Shown here one piece after another: positions 48,080-60,017 of a stretch of 64,000 nt of DNA (position 1 is its first letter; each line of letters starts with the position of its first letter). The position numbers and the translations under genes are program-made. A model generated the notes under the pieces. That model ran no database searches. It was not told the DNA's origin and saw nothing but the letters and a program-made list of their open reading frames with translations. The stretch lies in the NCBI GenBank assembly GCA_002224055.1, contig AZLU01000090.1:88880-152879 (forward strand). Direction: 5' to 3'. This stretch comes from Pezizomycotina sp. ARF18. Lineage: Eukaryota > Ascomycota.

Positions 48080-50210
48080 ATGCCGGACCCGATCAGTGTT
48101 ATTGGAGCCGTCAGCTCAATCCTTAGCATTGTCGATATCGTATCTAAAAGCGTCATTGCAATCCGAGATTTGCGAAACGATTGGAAAGAGGCAGATGAGA
48201 CTTTTGGCACCCTTCTTGCCCAGCTCACGGCCCTGAAGGCGGCGCTCACCCGAATAGGGGAGTGGGCAGAGATGGATGATATCCGTGTGCATCATCTGTT
48301 AATCATGGACTTGGATGGCATATTCTTTAGTTGCCGGTCGCACGTCATTAAAGTCGAGGTAATTCTGGCGGGATTACGCCGAGGGCCGAATGACGCGCTA
48401 TATTTCCAGGGCAAGGTTAAGCTTGTATTAAAGGGTCATACAGTAGAGGGTCTTCAGGCATCGATTTTGCACCAGATTATGGCTTTAAATCTACTTATTA
48501 ATGCTTATACATGGTAGGTTGATACTGGTACTCTCTGTAGTTATAGATCTATTTCTTCCTAAAATTCTAACGCAATAGTGGCATTCAGCAAGACGGCAAC
48601 GGAATAAAAGAATTACTGGAGAAGTCGAGCACTTGAAGGATAATATCGAAGGTCAAAGAGACTCGGATTCCCTTATCGTCCACCGAGACTCGGCCTCCAT
48701 ATTATCCTACGTCAGCGATAACCTATCAAAACTGTCAATGGTATTTTTGACTTCGATGACCAAGTTTTCGCGTTTAAAGTATACTTGCGGGCCTTCCGCG
48801 GATCGGTAAAGGAGGGATTCCGTTTACAAAAGGGAATCGAGGCCGTCGTATACCGGATATCTTGCGGCGATGGAAGAAGGAAAATGATAGGGGGACGCCA
48901 ACGGCTTCTCAGCCGACCGATATACAGCGGGAGGTCGAGAACGTATGGGACAAAAGCAAGACAAGCAGAAGCGAAGTAGTTCAGGCCAAGATGAATGGGA
49001 CTGAGATCATTGGAGACTCTTCGCAGAACGGCGCATTCTTGAGCTACGGTCTGCGAAGGCACACGCCCTTTAGCCGCCCTGTGTATAATTGCAAGGTATC
49101 AATGCTAGGAGGACCAGTCAGCGTTAAGGATGATATTCTCCACCAGCTATACCTGCTATGGCGTTGCCAAAGCCACAAGTACGGGGTTATTTCACCGCAT
49201 TTGATATCGTATCGAGCACTTATACACAAAATTATCATCGATGGCATAGTAGATTTACTGCATGAAATTTTGGGAAACGACGAGAAATCCGTACCGGCAT
49301 TACCTGGGCTATTAGAATCTGTAACTAATCTCCATAGCTGCCATGAGTACCTATCAAAACTTTCAAAGTACGCACAAAGGATGGTGCCTACGACCATCTA
49401 GATGAGAAAACCGTCGGGGTTCTTCGCTTTGTATGGGAGCACCCAACTACAAAGGCCTATCTCAAAGAGCTCGTACAACGCAACAGCATGATAAATGCGT
49501 CCATCCTATAACGGACAAAACTTACTAGTAAGCAGCATCCCATTCTACCGAATTAATTGATCTACCAAACTTCTCTAACAGCCGACGCCAAAGCTTTCTT
49601 ACGAGAATCAAGGCAATCGCAAAGACCTTTCCTGAATACTATCCAAGTAAATTGGATGTAGAACAGATCCAAGACTTTACTTTTAAGACATCGAATCCTA
49701 GAACACCATTAACATCATTGAATATAGAGCACGACCAGCACCAGTTGTCTGTAAACGTGATAGGCTCCAGTCAAAGGACGTTCACTTATTAGATCCTACT
49801 GCCACCATAGTTCTCAGTGTAGGCCTTGCGAGCTACTATCAACTCATCTATGATGGGCCGTCCAGGAACTATTTTCAGGTGTTGCTTAAGCAATTCAAGG
49901 CAATCGTTAATTCAAGGACGTTAGCCCCAAAGCCAGTCATAGTTTTCCTGAGTAACACCATTCAGTTCCAATCCAGATTATTTCGGTTCCATTAGATAAA
50001 GACTCTCCAGAATACAGAGGCCATGGCTATCATGCTGCTTCCGAATACATGGCAAATAAGTTCAGGGAGGCTTATCCTAGTCCAGACGGAGATATCGATT
50101 TCCAGTTCATACATCCCTCTTATTTATGGGTGCCCTTAGAGTTCCTCCTTTCCATCATACAGAAACAGGAGTCGACTACGCGTGAGAAGCTTTTAAATAC
50201 GACACGATAG
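48080..50210 (+). CDS. STAND-N-terminal domain fused to degenerate G-alpha-like domain (B)
   Basis: Paralog of gene A. Starts MPDPISVIGAVSSILSIVDI; LRRGPNDALYFQGKVKLVLK and HQIMALNLLINAYTW align with A. After an intron (donor around 48516) comes VYLRAFRGSVKEGFRLQKG, matching A's linker. The G-alpha-like part: VSMLGGPVSVKDDILHQLYL (P-loop position, but SVK replaces SGK), helical insert, SVNVIGSSQR near the switch II position, ATIVLSVGLASYYQLIYDG, KPVIVFLSNTIQFQSRLFRF (NKxD lost), SPEYRGHGYHAASEYMANKF, and FQFIHPSYLWVPLEFLLS, ending at 50210. Nucleotide binding is doubtful. Several frame corrections, mostly after 49400. No transposon domain. Confidence 0.65.
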
Positions 50211-50519
50211 CGAGACGCGCGTCGACGATACGGCCTATTGGGCTGAAGAGATACCGTTTTACTTATATTTGTTAGAGCGAAAACTATGGTTTGAAAATCG
50301 TCGGAGATCTGCAACAAGCATGGAAAATCGGCTGTCTAAAAGCTCGCATAAGCGCTTGGATGTCTTCTTTTAGGGAGGAATGAGGGTTAAAAAAAATAAT
50401 AGGCTGAGCACGAGACAAGCTTGGGTGGTCGCTCCTTCAAATGAGTACTTCGTCCACGGGACAGGCCAGGTCATACTAATATGAAAAATGAATATTTGTA
50501 TCTACAGTTTGTTCTACAT
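50211..50519. other. Intergenic, convergent 3' ends
   Basis: Short spacer between gene B and ERG7; no gene seen. Confidence 0.5.
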
Positions 50520-52783
50520 TCACAACGCCTCATCTCCAAACCTGTTTGCATACATTCCTAAGGCCTTGATCGTAAAATAGAATTTGTAGTTCGGATACGT
50601 TATCATGCTGCAAAGAAAGATTGACTGTTAGCTTCTTGTCAAGAATTCTTTGTATTGATAAATCAAGAGATTCTACTTACCAATTCTTATTGAAAACACC
50701 CTCGATCGACTCCTGCAGCCACTCCCATTCGGCTGCTGCCTCTTCTTCAAAGCTCGATACCCCTCTTGAGAGGCTCCTTCTTCGGATATCCAGCATTCAT
50801 AAGCGAAATAAGCGCCCATGAAGTATTCACAACTTGGCTGATCTTATGCTGGTGATAAGTCCCCTTCTCGCAGCTCTTATACGTCTCCCCACCCGCCGTC
50901 TTCCTTCTGCTTATCCAGCAAAAACTCCACCGCTTTCCTTACGCGCGGACTATTCTCGTAGTTCTCCCCGACGAGGTGCAGGCTTTCTAGCGCGAACATG
51001 CTCGCATACGTGAAGCAGATACCCCAGCTACCGTACCACGATCCATCCGGCCGCTGAACCTTACGGATGAAATTCGCGGCGCGGTCAACGGCCCTGTCGA
51101 TTTCGGCGCGGCGATAAAGGGGGTACCGCTGTCGGAAGTGGCAGAGGCCTGTGACGACGGCGGTCGTGCACTCGGGGTAGTCGTACTCGATCATGATCTT
51201 TCCGAAGACCTCGGCGGCGTTGAACATTCGAGGAACTCGTAGCCGCGGATGAGCTCGTAGGACGCAAAGCCGCCGCTGGAATTTTGCATAGAGAGCATAA
51301 CGTCGACGGCGTCGCGGAGGCGCTGCTCGGAGAGGAGCTTCGGCATTTCGGGCATGTCTTGGAGTAAGAGAACGGCTTTGAGACCCTCGGCGGTGCAGTC
51401 AGAGACTGTGTAGCCTTGTGTCTGCGTGGAGACGGCCATGCGCCTTTACGCTGGTGACGGTAGCAGCTTTGTTTGGAGTCGGACGTTTTCGGGTATTTGG
51501 GAGTCGTCGAGGAATTGGAGCGCTTTCTGGAGCATGGGATGCCATTTTGGATCCTTGTGCATGCCAGCTTCGACGACGGCTTGTGCTAGGAATGCCGTGT
51601 CCCAGACTTGTACGCCGTTCGTCCCGTTCATGAGCATACCTTCGTGGTTCACCCACATGTAATCCTTCAACCGCTCCCTGTGCTCCCGTACGCCAAACGA
51701 ATCCGGTCCATCGCGAATATAACAAACCATCATATTCAGCGGATTATTCACCGGTCCCAAATTCACATACTCCGTATTCTCATCCTCCCTGTCCACCAGC
51801 GTCCCCACATATTCCTCCGATTTCTTCTTCAAAAAGTTCGGAAGCAGCCAGTTCTCCCAGATCTTATACGCCGAATTAAACACGTCGAGGACAATGTGGT
51901 GCGGGTGGTATATATCCCCGGCGCGACGTTGTTCCTCTCCCGCGACCACTCTATGCTGTCGTACGGCTGCACGTACAACTCCTGCCTTAAACTCCTCGTA
52001 ACGTCCGTCAGCGGCTTTACGTACCGCTTCGAGTACAAGTAGCTCATGGGCAGGTACACCTGGCGGCAGTGTATCCACCACCTCCAGGGGTGCAGCGGTA
52101 CCCAATCCGGCAGCAGCCAGAACTCCGGCGGTATGGGGTTCATCCCTTCCCACCCGTAGCACCCTATGAGCGACAGCCACACTTTTCCCCAGTGCGGTAC
52201 GCCCAACGCCCCTCCTAAACGGTGCAGCAGACCACGCGCCCTGACGGCGACGGAGTGCTCCGCGTCCATACCCAGCAGGCGACAGACGGTGTAGTTCATC
52301 GCGGTACCGAAGACGGTAGATTCCCCTTCCGTGTGCAGGCCCCAGCCGCCATCGTCGGAGTTTGCGCGGTTGCAGAGGTAGCGGATTATATCCTCCTTCC
52401 AAGCATCGGGGACATGCGTGTCGGTAACGTGCCAGGCGACCACGAGACCCGGGAGGAGGAACATGGGACCGCCGTAGTCGCATGCCCAATCTCCTTCCTC
52501 CAGCTGCAGCTTTTCGAAAAATGCGAGGCCATTGCGGGCTACTTCGAGTGGTGTATTTGCTGGAGGGAGATCAGGAAGGCCCTAAATTTTGCTTGTTAGT
52601 GTCGATTCGGGATTGGGATAGCTACTAGAGCCTCGTACCGTATCCAAACCAAAAGTACTTATCAGCCACCGACTGCGGCCACTCCTTCGCCTCTTCTTCC
52701 GAGAGGTAGTGCCATGTATGCCTCCCGTATTTCTCGTCCTTCAACCGCCAGAGGCTCGGATCTGTGAGCTGTTCAGCAACCAT
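50520..52783 (-). CDS. ERG7: Lanosterol synthase (oxidosqualene cyclase)
   Basis: Cyclises 2,3-oxidosqualene to lanosterol in ergosterol biosynthesis, at ER or lipid droplets. Start [20 protein letters not shown] at 52783; intron at about 52582-52640; then [38 protein letters not shown]-type repeats ([34 protein letters not shown]), [40 protein letters not shown] and [19 protein letters not shown]. The catalytic acid motif DCTAE is at about 51387-51401 ([16 protein letters not shown]). C-terminus: [62 protein letters not shown], then a last intron (GTAAGT..TGCAG, about 50609-50683) and [20 protein letters not shown], stop at 50520. About seven frame corrections, all motifs intact; this essential gene is good evidence for sequence errors. 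Confidence 0.95.
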
Positions 52784-53622
52784 TGCTTAACCTATGTTGT
52801 CAGGGTATAAAAGGGGCTGATAAAGTCTCTATGAAGATAAAGAAAAGGACAAAAAAGCTGGAGATTGCGGAGGGAAAAATGGTTAGAGTTATACTCTTCG
52901 ATTAAACGACCACCCCCTGACGTCCTGGAACCCACAAAAGAAAGATACCGAGGCACAAAGGAGCTTGGTAGCTTCGTGACGATACTCAATTACGCCAATT
53001 TTCGGAGAAGCGGCGCCGAATTGGCAATGGCGCGAAGGTTGAGCAAATTTCTGTCCTTTTTTGCTGTCTGCAGGATCTATACTTTAGCTGCAGGTCCCTT
53101 ATTTTAATTTTCTACTTCGGCGGCCGGCGCACCGATAAATCCGAGCGGGCTATAGCCTTAAAGGCGGCAGTAGGTGCGTGCGTTTCCGAAATTGGTCGGA
53201 TCTGGCTGTGTAACGTCAACTTCCAAGGCGCTAGCAGGGTCGGAGGACAGGATTGTAGAATGCAAGCTTCATAAATGTGAGAAATAGTATCCATATAGTC
53301 TGTAGGAAGAAGTCATCCTTAGAAACTCTGCACAATAATACCTTACATATTCGGAACAATGTACTGCCTCGTATATCAATTATAGAAAAGGTCGAAAATG
53401 TTTAGGGGATGAGTGAAAATATTTCCAAACGCCTATTATCGAACACCTTGCGAGTAGAATCCTGGGTTTAGGGGAAAAAAAGAAAAGAAATAAAAGAAAC
53501 AGGAGCCTCCTAATACAATGCGCTAGGTATACACATCCCGGTGCTTAAGACATAAAATTCCGATACAATCTTTTACATGCTAGCAAAACTTTTTTTTTCG
53601 CCATCCATGAAATCTACAACCC
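52784..53622. other. Intergenic region ERG7 / RTT109
   Basis: Holds the ERG7 promoter (left) and RTT109 3' end (right), with short A- and T-runs. Short frames are not recognised. No gene seen. Confidence 0.5.
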
Positions 53623-55447
53623 TTACTCTACAGGAACAGTTGGTTTCTTGCGAATAAATGAATCTGACAGAAAATCAACTCCAGGTTCCGAGCTCTTCTC
53701 ATCAGCCGGGGCTGCAGGCGCACTGCTCTTTGTCTTATCTTCCCCGGAGTCTCCGGCTTCGGCTTCTTGCGAACTAGACTTGACGAAAGTGTATTCCCGA
53801 CCTCAGTTGAACAGTCAGATGCAGCCGCGGGCGGCTTTTCGGAGTCATCAGGCTTCGTCTTCTTGCGTATTAGATTCGAAGAAAGAGTATTGATCGGACT
53901 AGGCTCTTCAGAGCTTCCGGTTTCGTATTCTCATCGCATCAATGAGTGATATCTTTGATTTTTTGCGTGTCGGCAGGATATTCACCTGCGGGTGATTCTC
54001 TGGTGGGGCGCCGTTGGATTCTTCAACAGGCCTCTTCCTCACGACCGTTAAGACGTTAACAGCACCTGCCAGAGGTTTCGCAGAAGCAGACGCCTCTTCC
54101 TTTTTCGTCCCCACGACTTCCTCGCCGCCGGCTATATCGATCCACTTCTTGCTGCTCCTTCCGCGAACTTGCGACCGCCGAAATCCGAGTTCAGTAAACT
54201 CTCAAGTAGCCTATCGTATTCCTTCTTCGACAGGGTTCCCCGCGAAGTTGCGAAGCACCTGCCTGTGATCCGTCGCGCTTTGAACTATTGGAAGATTTTG
54301 ACCGTATTAACCTCCCACGCGGGAACCTCTTCAACTCTCGGGATTTTTCAGCAGCGAAGCACCGGTGTACGTCGACATTCTCTCCGCGTAACGTTTCTCC
54401 TTTGCCTTCTTGGCCGTTGAACTATCTGATTTTTGCGAAGACTGGCTGGCCGTCGCTTGGCTATCATACTCAGGTTGCTGCTGTGTACTCTGCTGTGAAT
54501 TCGATTCGCCAATTGTAGCCTGCGAGCTATCGAAGCTCTGCGATGCCGGTGCCGCTGCGCTGGGCGGCACGACGACGCTGAGGAACCCCACGCTTTTACC
54601 CAAGCTGCACTCCTGCCGAAACGCCATGAGCTCCCAGAAGCTCTCCATCGTCATCCCCTTCCAACCAACGCCGTTGTCCACCTCCAGCTCCATCATGAAC
54701 CTGCTCTTCGGATCGTCGGGGAAGTGGGGTATGCACTCGCGCACTGCTTTCTTCTTCTGCTCTTCGGTTGTTGCCACGTACGGGTGACCATGTACCCACC
54801 TCGGCGCCCCCGGCGGGAAAAGCGCGCGGCATTCGTAGCGGTCGAGGCCAGGGACGAGTAAGTAACCCTGCGCTTTCGCATCTTCGCCGAACGATTGTAA
54901 GAGCGGGTTCAGGCACCGCGCCCACCAGCGTATCAGCTGGTGGTCGGAGAGGACGTGTTTCCCGCCGTTCTTCACGGAGTTCGGGAAGAGGTACTGATCC
55001 TGCGCGCGGGCGAAGAGGGATACGTGCGTTATCTTGTGCGGGATTTGCGCATGCTCTTGTCGATCAGGTAGGAGAGGAAAGTTGATGTGACGGTGCGGAT
55101 TACTGACGTCGGCGCTCGCTTTTCCGATGATGGTGATTTCGAGGAGGCGGGGGAGAGAAAGCCTGTGGAGTCGGCTTTGGAGACGAAGAGCGTGGTGCGG
55201 GTGGAGGTGGAGAAGATGAGGACCTCGATACCGAAGACAAGGATAGGGGAGGGAGACGGAGAGAGACAGCGAGGAAGTGCGAGGAGAGCGTTGTTGGTTC
55301 TGGTGATATGCCCTTTGGCGGCGAGTATAGCGCGTCTGCCTTGGAGGGAGAATGCCAGATGTGGTGGATGTGCAGCGGAGGAGTTGATGATGGCAAGGCC
55401 GCGGAGATAAGGGCTGCCAGGGTTGAAGGTTCTGAAGTTGTCGCCAT
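53623..55447 (-). CDS. RTT109: Histone acetyltransferase Rtt109
   Basis: Fungal-specific H3K56 acetyltransferase, working with Asf1 and Vps75 in the nucleus. Start MATTSEPSTLAALISAALPS at 55447; WHSPSKADALYSPPKG, SHFLAVSL; after frame changes IEVLIFSTSTRTTLFVSKAD then STGF, RTVTSTFLSYLIDKSMRKSR, HVSLFARAQDQYLFPNS, KNGGKHVLSDHQLIRWWARC, VPGLDRYECRALFPPGAPRW, HFPDDPKSRFMMELEVDNGV and MTMESFWELMAFRQECSLGK. The conserved SKAD and RWWARC regions belong to the catalytic core. The long C-terminal tail is low complexity with repeated basic motifs (VNVLTVVRKRP, NILPTRKKSK, NTLSSNLIRKKTKP, NTLSSSLVRKKPKP, DFLSDSFIRKKPTV) ending VPVE at 53623. A longer upstream open frame from 55651 exists, but family length favours 55447. 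About five frame corrections. Confidence 0.92.
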
Positions 55448-55924
55448 TGTGAAGCTAAGCAAGTATGGTTTGTTAACAAGATAATAGCAACACTGAAAGA
55501 TAATATCAATTTGACGATAAGCTATAATACAAGTCGTCTCTGCTTGTTCAATGAGACGGAGGATGTCGACAATGACGAAAAGCAATGTTGTCGCGATAGT
55601 CAAGATTGCAAAGCTTGACGCCAAAGCTGAAAGCGGTTGCACAAAAAACAAGGAAATTTGGTAGTGAACGCGTTTTTCTTGGCATAAACAGCTCAGGTCA
55701 TGTGACGTGGCTTGGCATCCAATTCTATTTGCTTTTTCTGGCCCTGTACTGTTTTTGAGGTGAAAATCTTCGCAGCATCAAAGAAAAAAAAAAAAGAAAA
55801 AAAAGTTTCAATATCCAAAAGTTCCCAACATCTGGCTAAGACGACTTTTCTGCACCAACCTCGCTTGATCTTCAACGACGTTGGAGGAAGGCCACGATAG
55901 TCAACTTTCCTTACCTGGCCGACA
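55448..55924. promoter_or_regulatory. Divergent promoter RTT109 / mL57
   Basis: 477 bp between head-to-head genes with an A-rich tract at 55782-55805. Likely contains both promoters. No gene seen. Confidence 0.5.
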
Positions 55925-57002
55925 ATGTCGAGTAGTAAAGCCGTCGCATCTCTAGCATCCTCATGCTCCCTCTGCTTTCGGCATGAAGCCCGCTCGAGGT
56001 TTTTTGTGAGGTCGCTCTCGTCCGCCAATCCTCCCACTTTCCTCCGAGATCCTCCCACATTCACACTCAAACTCCTACGGCAACAACACAATCGGCTCAG
56101 TCGCTATCATCGCCGTTATCGCAGCAACGATATTTTACTGCCGATTCGGCGAAGCAGCAAGTCGAGCCCGCCGTTACGCTGCTGAAAAAATCGAAAGGAA
56201 AATTTGGGCTGGAGGCGGGATACCGTGAAAACAAGCTCAACCGACCAACGGTGGGGAGGACGAGGGAGCGGAAGCCGTTCGCCGTCAATACGTCGATAGA
56301 AGCGCTGAACGAAGCGTTCATCAAGCTACTCGGGGAAGGAGGAGATAAAGGTCTGCCGGACGACTTGAAATGGCAGTGCGTCACGCACAAGAGTTTCGAC
56401 CACGGGATGCAGCCGTTCAATGAGAAGTTAGCTTTCTTCGGTATGACACCTTCTGCATATACTTCAGGGAATCTTTTTTTTTTTTTTTTTTTTTTTTTTT
56501 GGTGGGTCTCCTTTACCGGTACAGAAAGCTAATACTTTGCAGGACGGAGAATAACCTACCTTCACACATCGATCGCTCTGCTAAACGCTTCTCCGAATGT
56601 CGCCGGTAAGTCTATCCAAGAGCTCGACCGGGAGTTCAAGGCAGGCACAGTGTACAAGCACGAACAGTACAAAAACCTCGATGGGATCAGTTACATGTCA
56701 GTCGACCAGATGGTGAAGGCGGCGAACCCTTTTGCTATTGCAAAGGTGACAGGGCTGGTAAAATGCTTGAGATGGAAGCCGAGAGATGTGAGTGTGCATC
56801 TTTCTTATATGAACTTTCTCTGGAGCTGTTTCTTGCTAATCTACTTTTACAGGCACAAGAGCTAGACGAGTCAGGTCTCGAGGACGTCGCAAAGGGAGCT
56901 ATTTTCGCTATCATCGGAGCAATTGGTTTACACCGGGGTGCGGAGGCAGCGAGGCGGGTAGTTCTTGATCGGATACTAGCATCGGTGAAGCAGCTCCGGT
57001 AG
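55925..57002 (+). CDS. MRPL15: Mitochondrial ribosomal protein mL57 (MRPL15, RNase III-like)
   Basis: Mitochondrial large-subunit protein with an inactive RNase III fold. N-terminus MSSSKAVASLASSCSLCFRH with many Arg/Ser fits a targeting sequence; one frame change near 56040 leads to KKSKGKFGLEAGYRENKLNR and VGRTRERKPF. Then IEALNEAFIKLLGEGGDKG, LKWQCVTHKSFDHGMQPFNE and KLAFFG; intron 1 at 56441-56542 (GTATGA..TTGCAG, with a T run of about 24); RRITYLHTSIALLNASPNVA, LDREFKAGTVYKHEQYKN, VDQMVKAANPFAIAKVTGLV and KCLRWKPRD; intron 2 at 56788-56852; AQELDESGLEDVAKGAIFAI, IGAIGLHRGAEAARR, stop at 57002. The RNase III signature ExxGD is not visible, as expected for this family. Confidence 0.88.
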
Positions 57003-60000
57003 TCATATCTACTAAAGAAAAATGTGTTGGACTGATGGTACGATACTTGTAAAGGAATGTTTTAATTACCGTTGTGTATATATTTAAAGCTGCATATACT
57101 ATATATAAGATACTCTAGCTATAGAGAGGAATATGCATTTAGAGGGTTCTATCCTAGCTACTTTACCTAGTTCGAGCTCGAGGATCATGCAGATTTAGAG
57201 CTCCACTCACGAATTCCCGCACCGCAATGTTCAAGAGCCAAGCTTTAATAATAGAATCTGATATACCACGCACAACAGCTCTGTATTGCACTCCCATTGC
57301 TGACTAACATGCCGAGCTTTTTTTTTTTTTCCAAACCGCCAAGTATAAATATCACCCTTCCACACTGAAAATTTTTTTCCCTTTTCTTCTTCTTTTTCTT
57401 CTTACGGAACTTTTTAGTTCTCGTGCGGCGTGCTTCGATACATTCACATATCCCGTGTTGCCCGTCCACCTCTTCCCAAGGTGAATAATCCAAGTCAAAA
57501 TTATTTAATGTACGAGCGTCAATCGAAGCACAGAGCGAACATATTGCACAAACGATGCGTCTTTTACCTATACTCGGTCTTCCAGTTATGTGGGGATTGA
57601 GGGTGGTGGGGCTGTCGTACAAATCTTATATAGAAGTTAGATACTTTATGAAACGTGATGCGTGAATGAATTGGATGGTATTGGAAGCATTCTTTGGTTC
57701 CTTCTGTGGGTTCTCTGCGTAGATTGCCAGAGATCTTTTCGATATATTGAGATCTCGAGATTCGGATGAAACGTTTCTCATCGCGTTTGACGCTTAAATC
57801 GTCCGATCTCCCGCGGCGCAGATAAGCATGCACGTTGACATCATGGGTTTTCATTGAAAAGACTCGGGATCGTCTAGTGGGATGTTATCGCTCGCTGAAC
57901 CGAGCACGCGCTGTCTATCGGTGTTTCGTACATGTACATGGAGAATCATCAAATTGTAACATTGCAAGATGGCAGGCGGCTGAGACGGCTAACCACGGCG
58001 GTTCTGTGTTTCTCTCGAAAATTCAAGGATCGTGCCATTGACTTCATACGCTAGGATAACGGAAACATGAAAGTATAGTTATTATGTAGATCGATCTAAA
58101 TATCATTTTTTTTATATATAAAATAATGAAAACGGATACCCAAAGCCACTGATATTGTTTGACACACAGGTGCCGAACCCACCGACACCTAAGAGATAAG
58201 TAAAGAGTCCACATATATGCCCACGGATTAGAGCTATAAGTGAAACGGGCTATGGCGAAGAGATCACAAACGTCTTTTTGCAGAAACTAAGGATGTGGGG
58301 TCATTTCACCTGCTAAGACCAGAATTTTTCCCGCTAATCTGGTTATAAGATTATCTGTTCGTGTCTGTCTTTACAAAAAAAAAAAAAAAAAAATCCTTGG
58401 CTAAGAAGCTAACACCAATTGCAATATTAATACACCAAAGTTATGCAATAGTATCAATACTCACAAGCCGTTATCACGATTTAACCGTATTCTATACATA
58501 GCTTTTTGTGGACTAGCCCCATAGTTCGATTTGTTTCACCTGGCCGATGAACGCCGCTGTGGAAAGTAGTGCAAACAGGTATATTTGAGGGGATGCGATA
58601 CAACTGGGAAAATCGCGTATTGAAATTCGCTACCCAGAGAAATAATCGAGCGATATCCATAGGCAACTTCCGCGAATAGAAGCGAGCAATTATTTCGCAC
58701 ATCTCTGCGTCCTCACCACGTCCGATACAAACAGTAATGCATAATTGGTGTATAAGAGCTCAAGCTCATTCTCGGATCCTCCCACTCCATATCAGCCTGA
58801 TCTTCTACTTATATTAAACCTGCCGTCTATACAAACATCATAAAAAAAAGTTGCAATTCATAAGTCTAGATAGTAAGAATCGTCAAAACGTCCAAGATAT
58901 ATCAAAAATTATATCAATGCACCTCTAAAAGATACTATAGCAATATACACTCTATATCAATTGTAGGATATTTTGGCAGACAACATACTAGTAAGACTAG
59001 GAGCAAGAAATACCTACGCCATAGGTGATCAACTTCAATTTAAAGGGTTTTAAGGGGAAGTCTCAACAACACGATAGCCACCTAGTATCGGTAACTTTCT
59101 TCTCGGCATTCTAATCTTTCTAACAGGGTCTTCCTTATACAAGATTGAAGAACAAATTAACTTTCTCGTAGGTACTGTCAGCCCTCCGATAGTTCCCCGT
59201 TTGGCAGCATTGACGCGTATTATGCGGTATACTTACCATCTATAGCAACGCCAACCGGTTCATACTAATTTATCTATTTCTAGAATAGAAAACTCCGGCA
59301 ATTTTAGTCATCTCAAGATACCTAATACCTAAGGGTCCTAAAATTGTTTGCTAAGAAAGGCGTGTCGTTTCTGACCTCAACGCACGCTATCGTGTTTTCT
59401 CCTCTCCAGGTTCTTCCTCAAGGGTATAGGTTCCCCTCCGATCGCATTTTATTCAGCTTCCAACTTAATTTACTCCTCGTAGATATTACTCTCTCTATCC
59501 GTATCACCACATACTTCCAGAATTTCCGCAAGTTTCTAATAGAAGTGACTACAAGTCAACCTTCAAGAGCTCTATACCCAAATCACGAAATAGCGACAGG
59601 ATATATAGAATTTCGCCATACCACTCTTCCCTAGGCTAAGGATCAGCTGCATAAACCTGCTAAATGTTCAAGTTCTAGTAACCCCCGCATTCAAACGTAT
59701 TCCCGTGTAATAAATCTTATAGAATATCATATACTTCAAATCAAGTGAGTAGTACATAGAAGCATTTTCCGCGATCTTCTTTTATTATAAATCGTAGCCA
59801 GATTTCCAGGAACCATGCCCTTGGATAATAATGACCAACTAATTCCCGCTTGAATCTGTTAGGCTCTACTCAGAGGATCTCTCATAGCCTACTTGGCTTC
59901 CACCGGTGAGCTTAAGGATTGAAAACCACTTCTCTAAGCTATCTCTGGAAATGTTTTCGCGATAAAGTAGTATAAAAAATATTTAAAGCCACGTAATCTC

Positions 60001-60017
60001 AGATCGTTTTGTTTTGC

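Noticed and set aside
51446-52489. 347-aa minus-strand open frame as a single protein
   Set aside because: Its first half is an out-of-frame reading of lanosterol synthase; only the part after about 51915 is real ERG7 sequence.
54331-55509. 392-aa minus-strand open frame as a complete protein
   Set aside because: The first 160 or so residues are out of frame; the true Rtt109 N-terminus is in another frame starting at 55447.
10885-57002. Frameshifted housekeeping genes as pseudogenes or RIP products
   Set aside because: RIP causes C-to-T changes and stop codons, not indels; motifs and splice sites are intact and several of the genes are essential in fungi.
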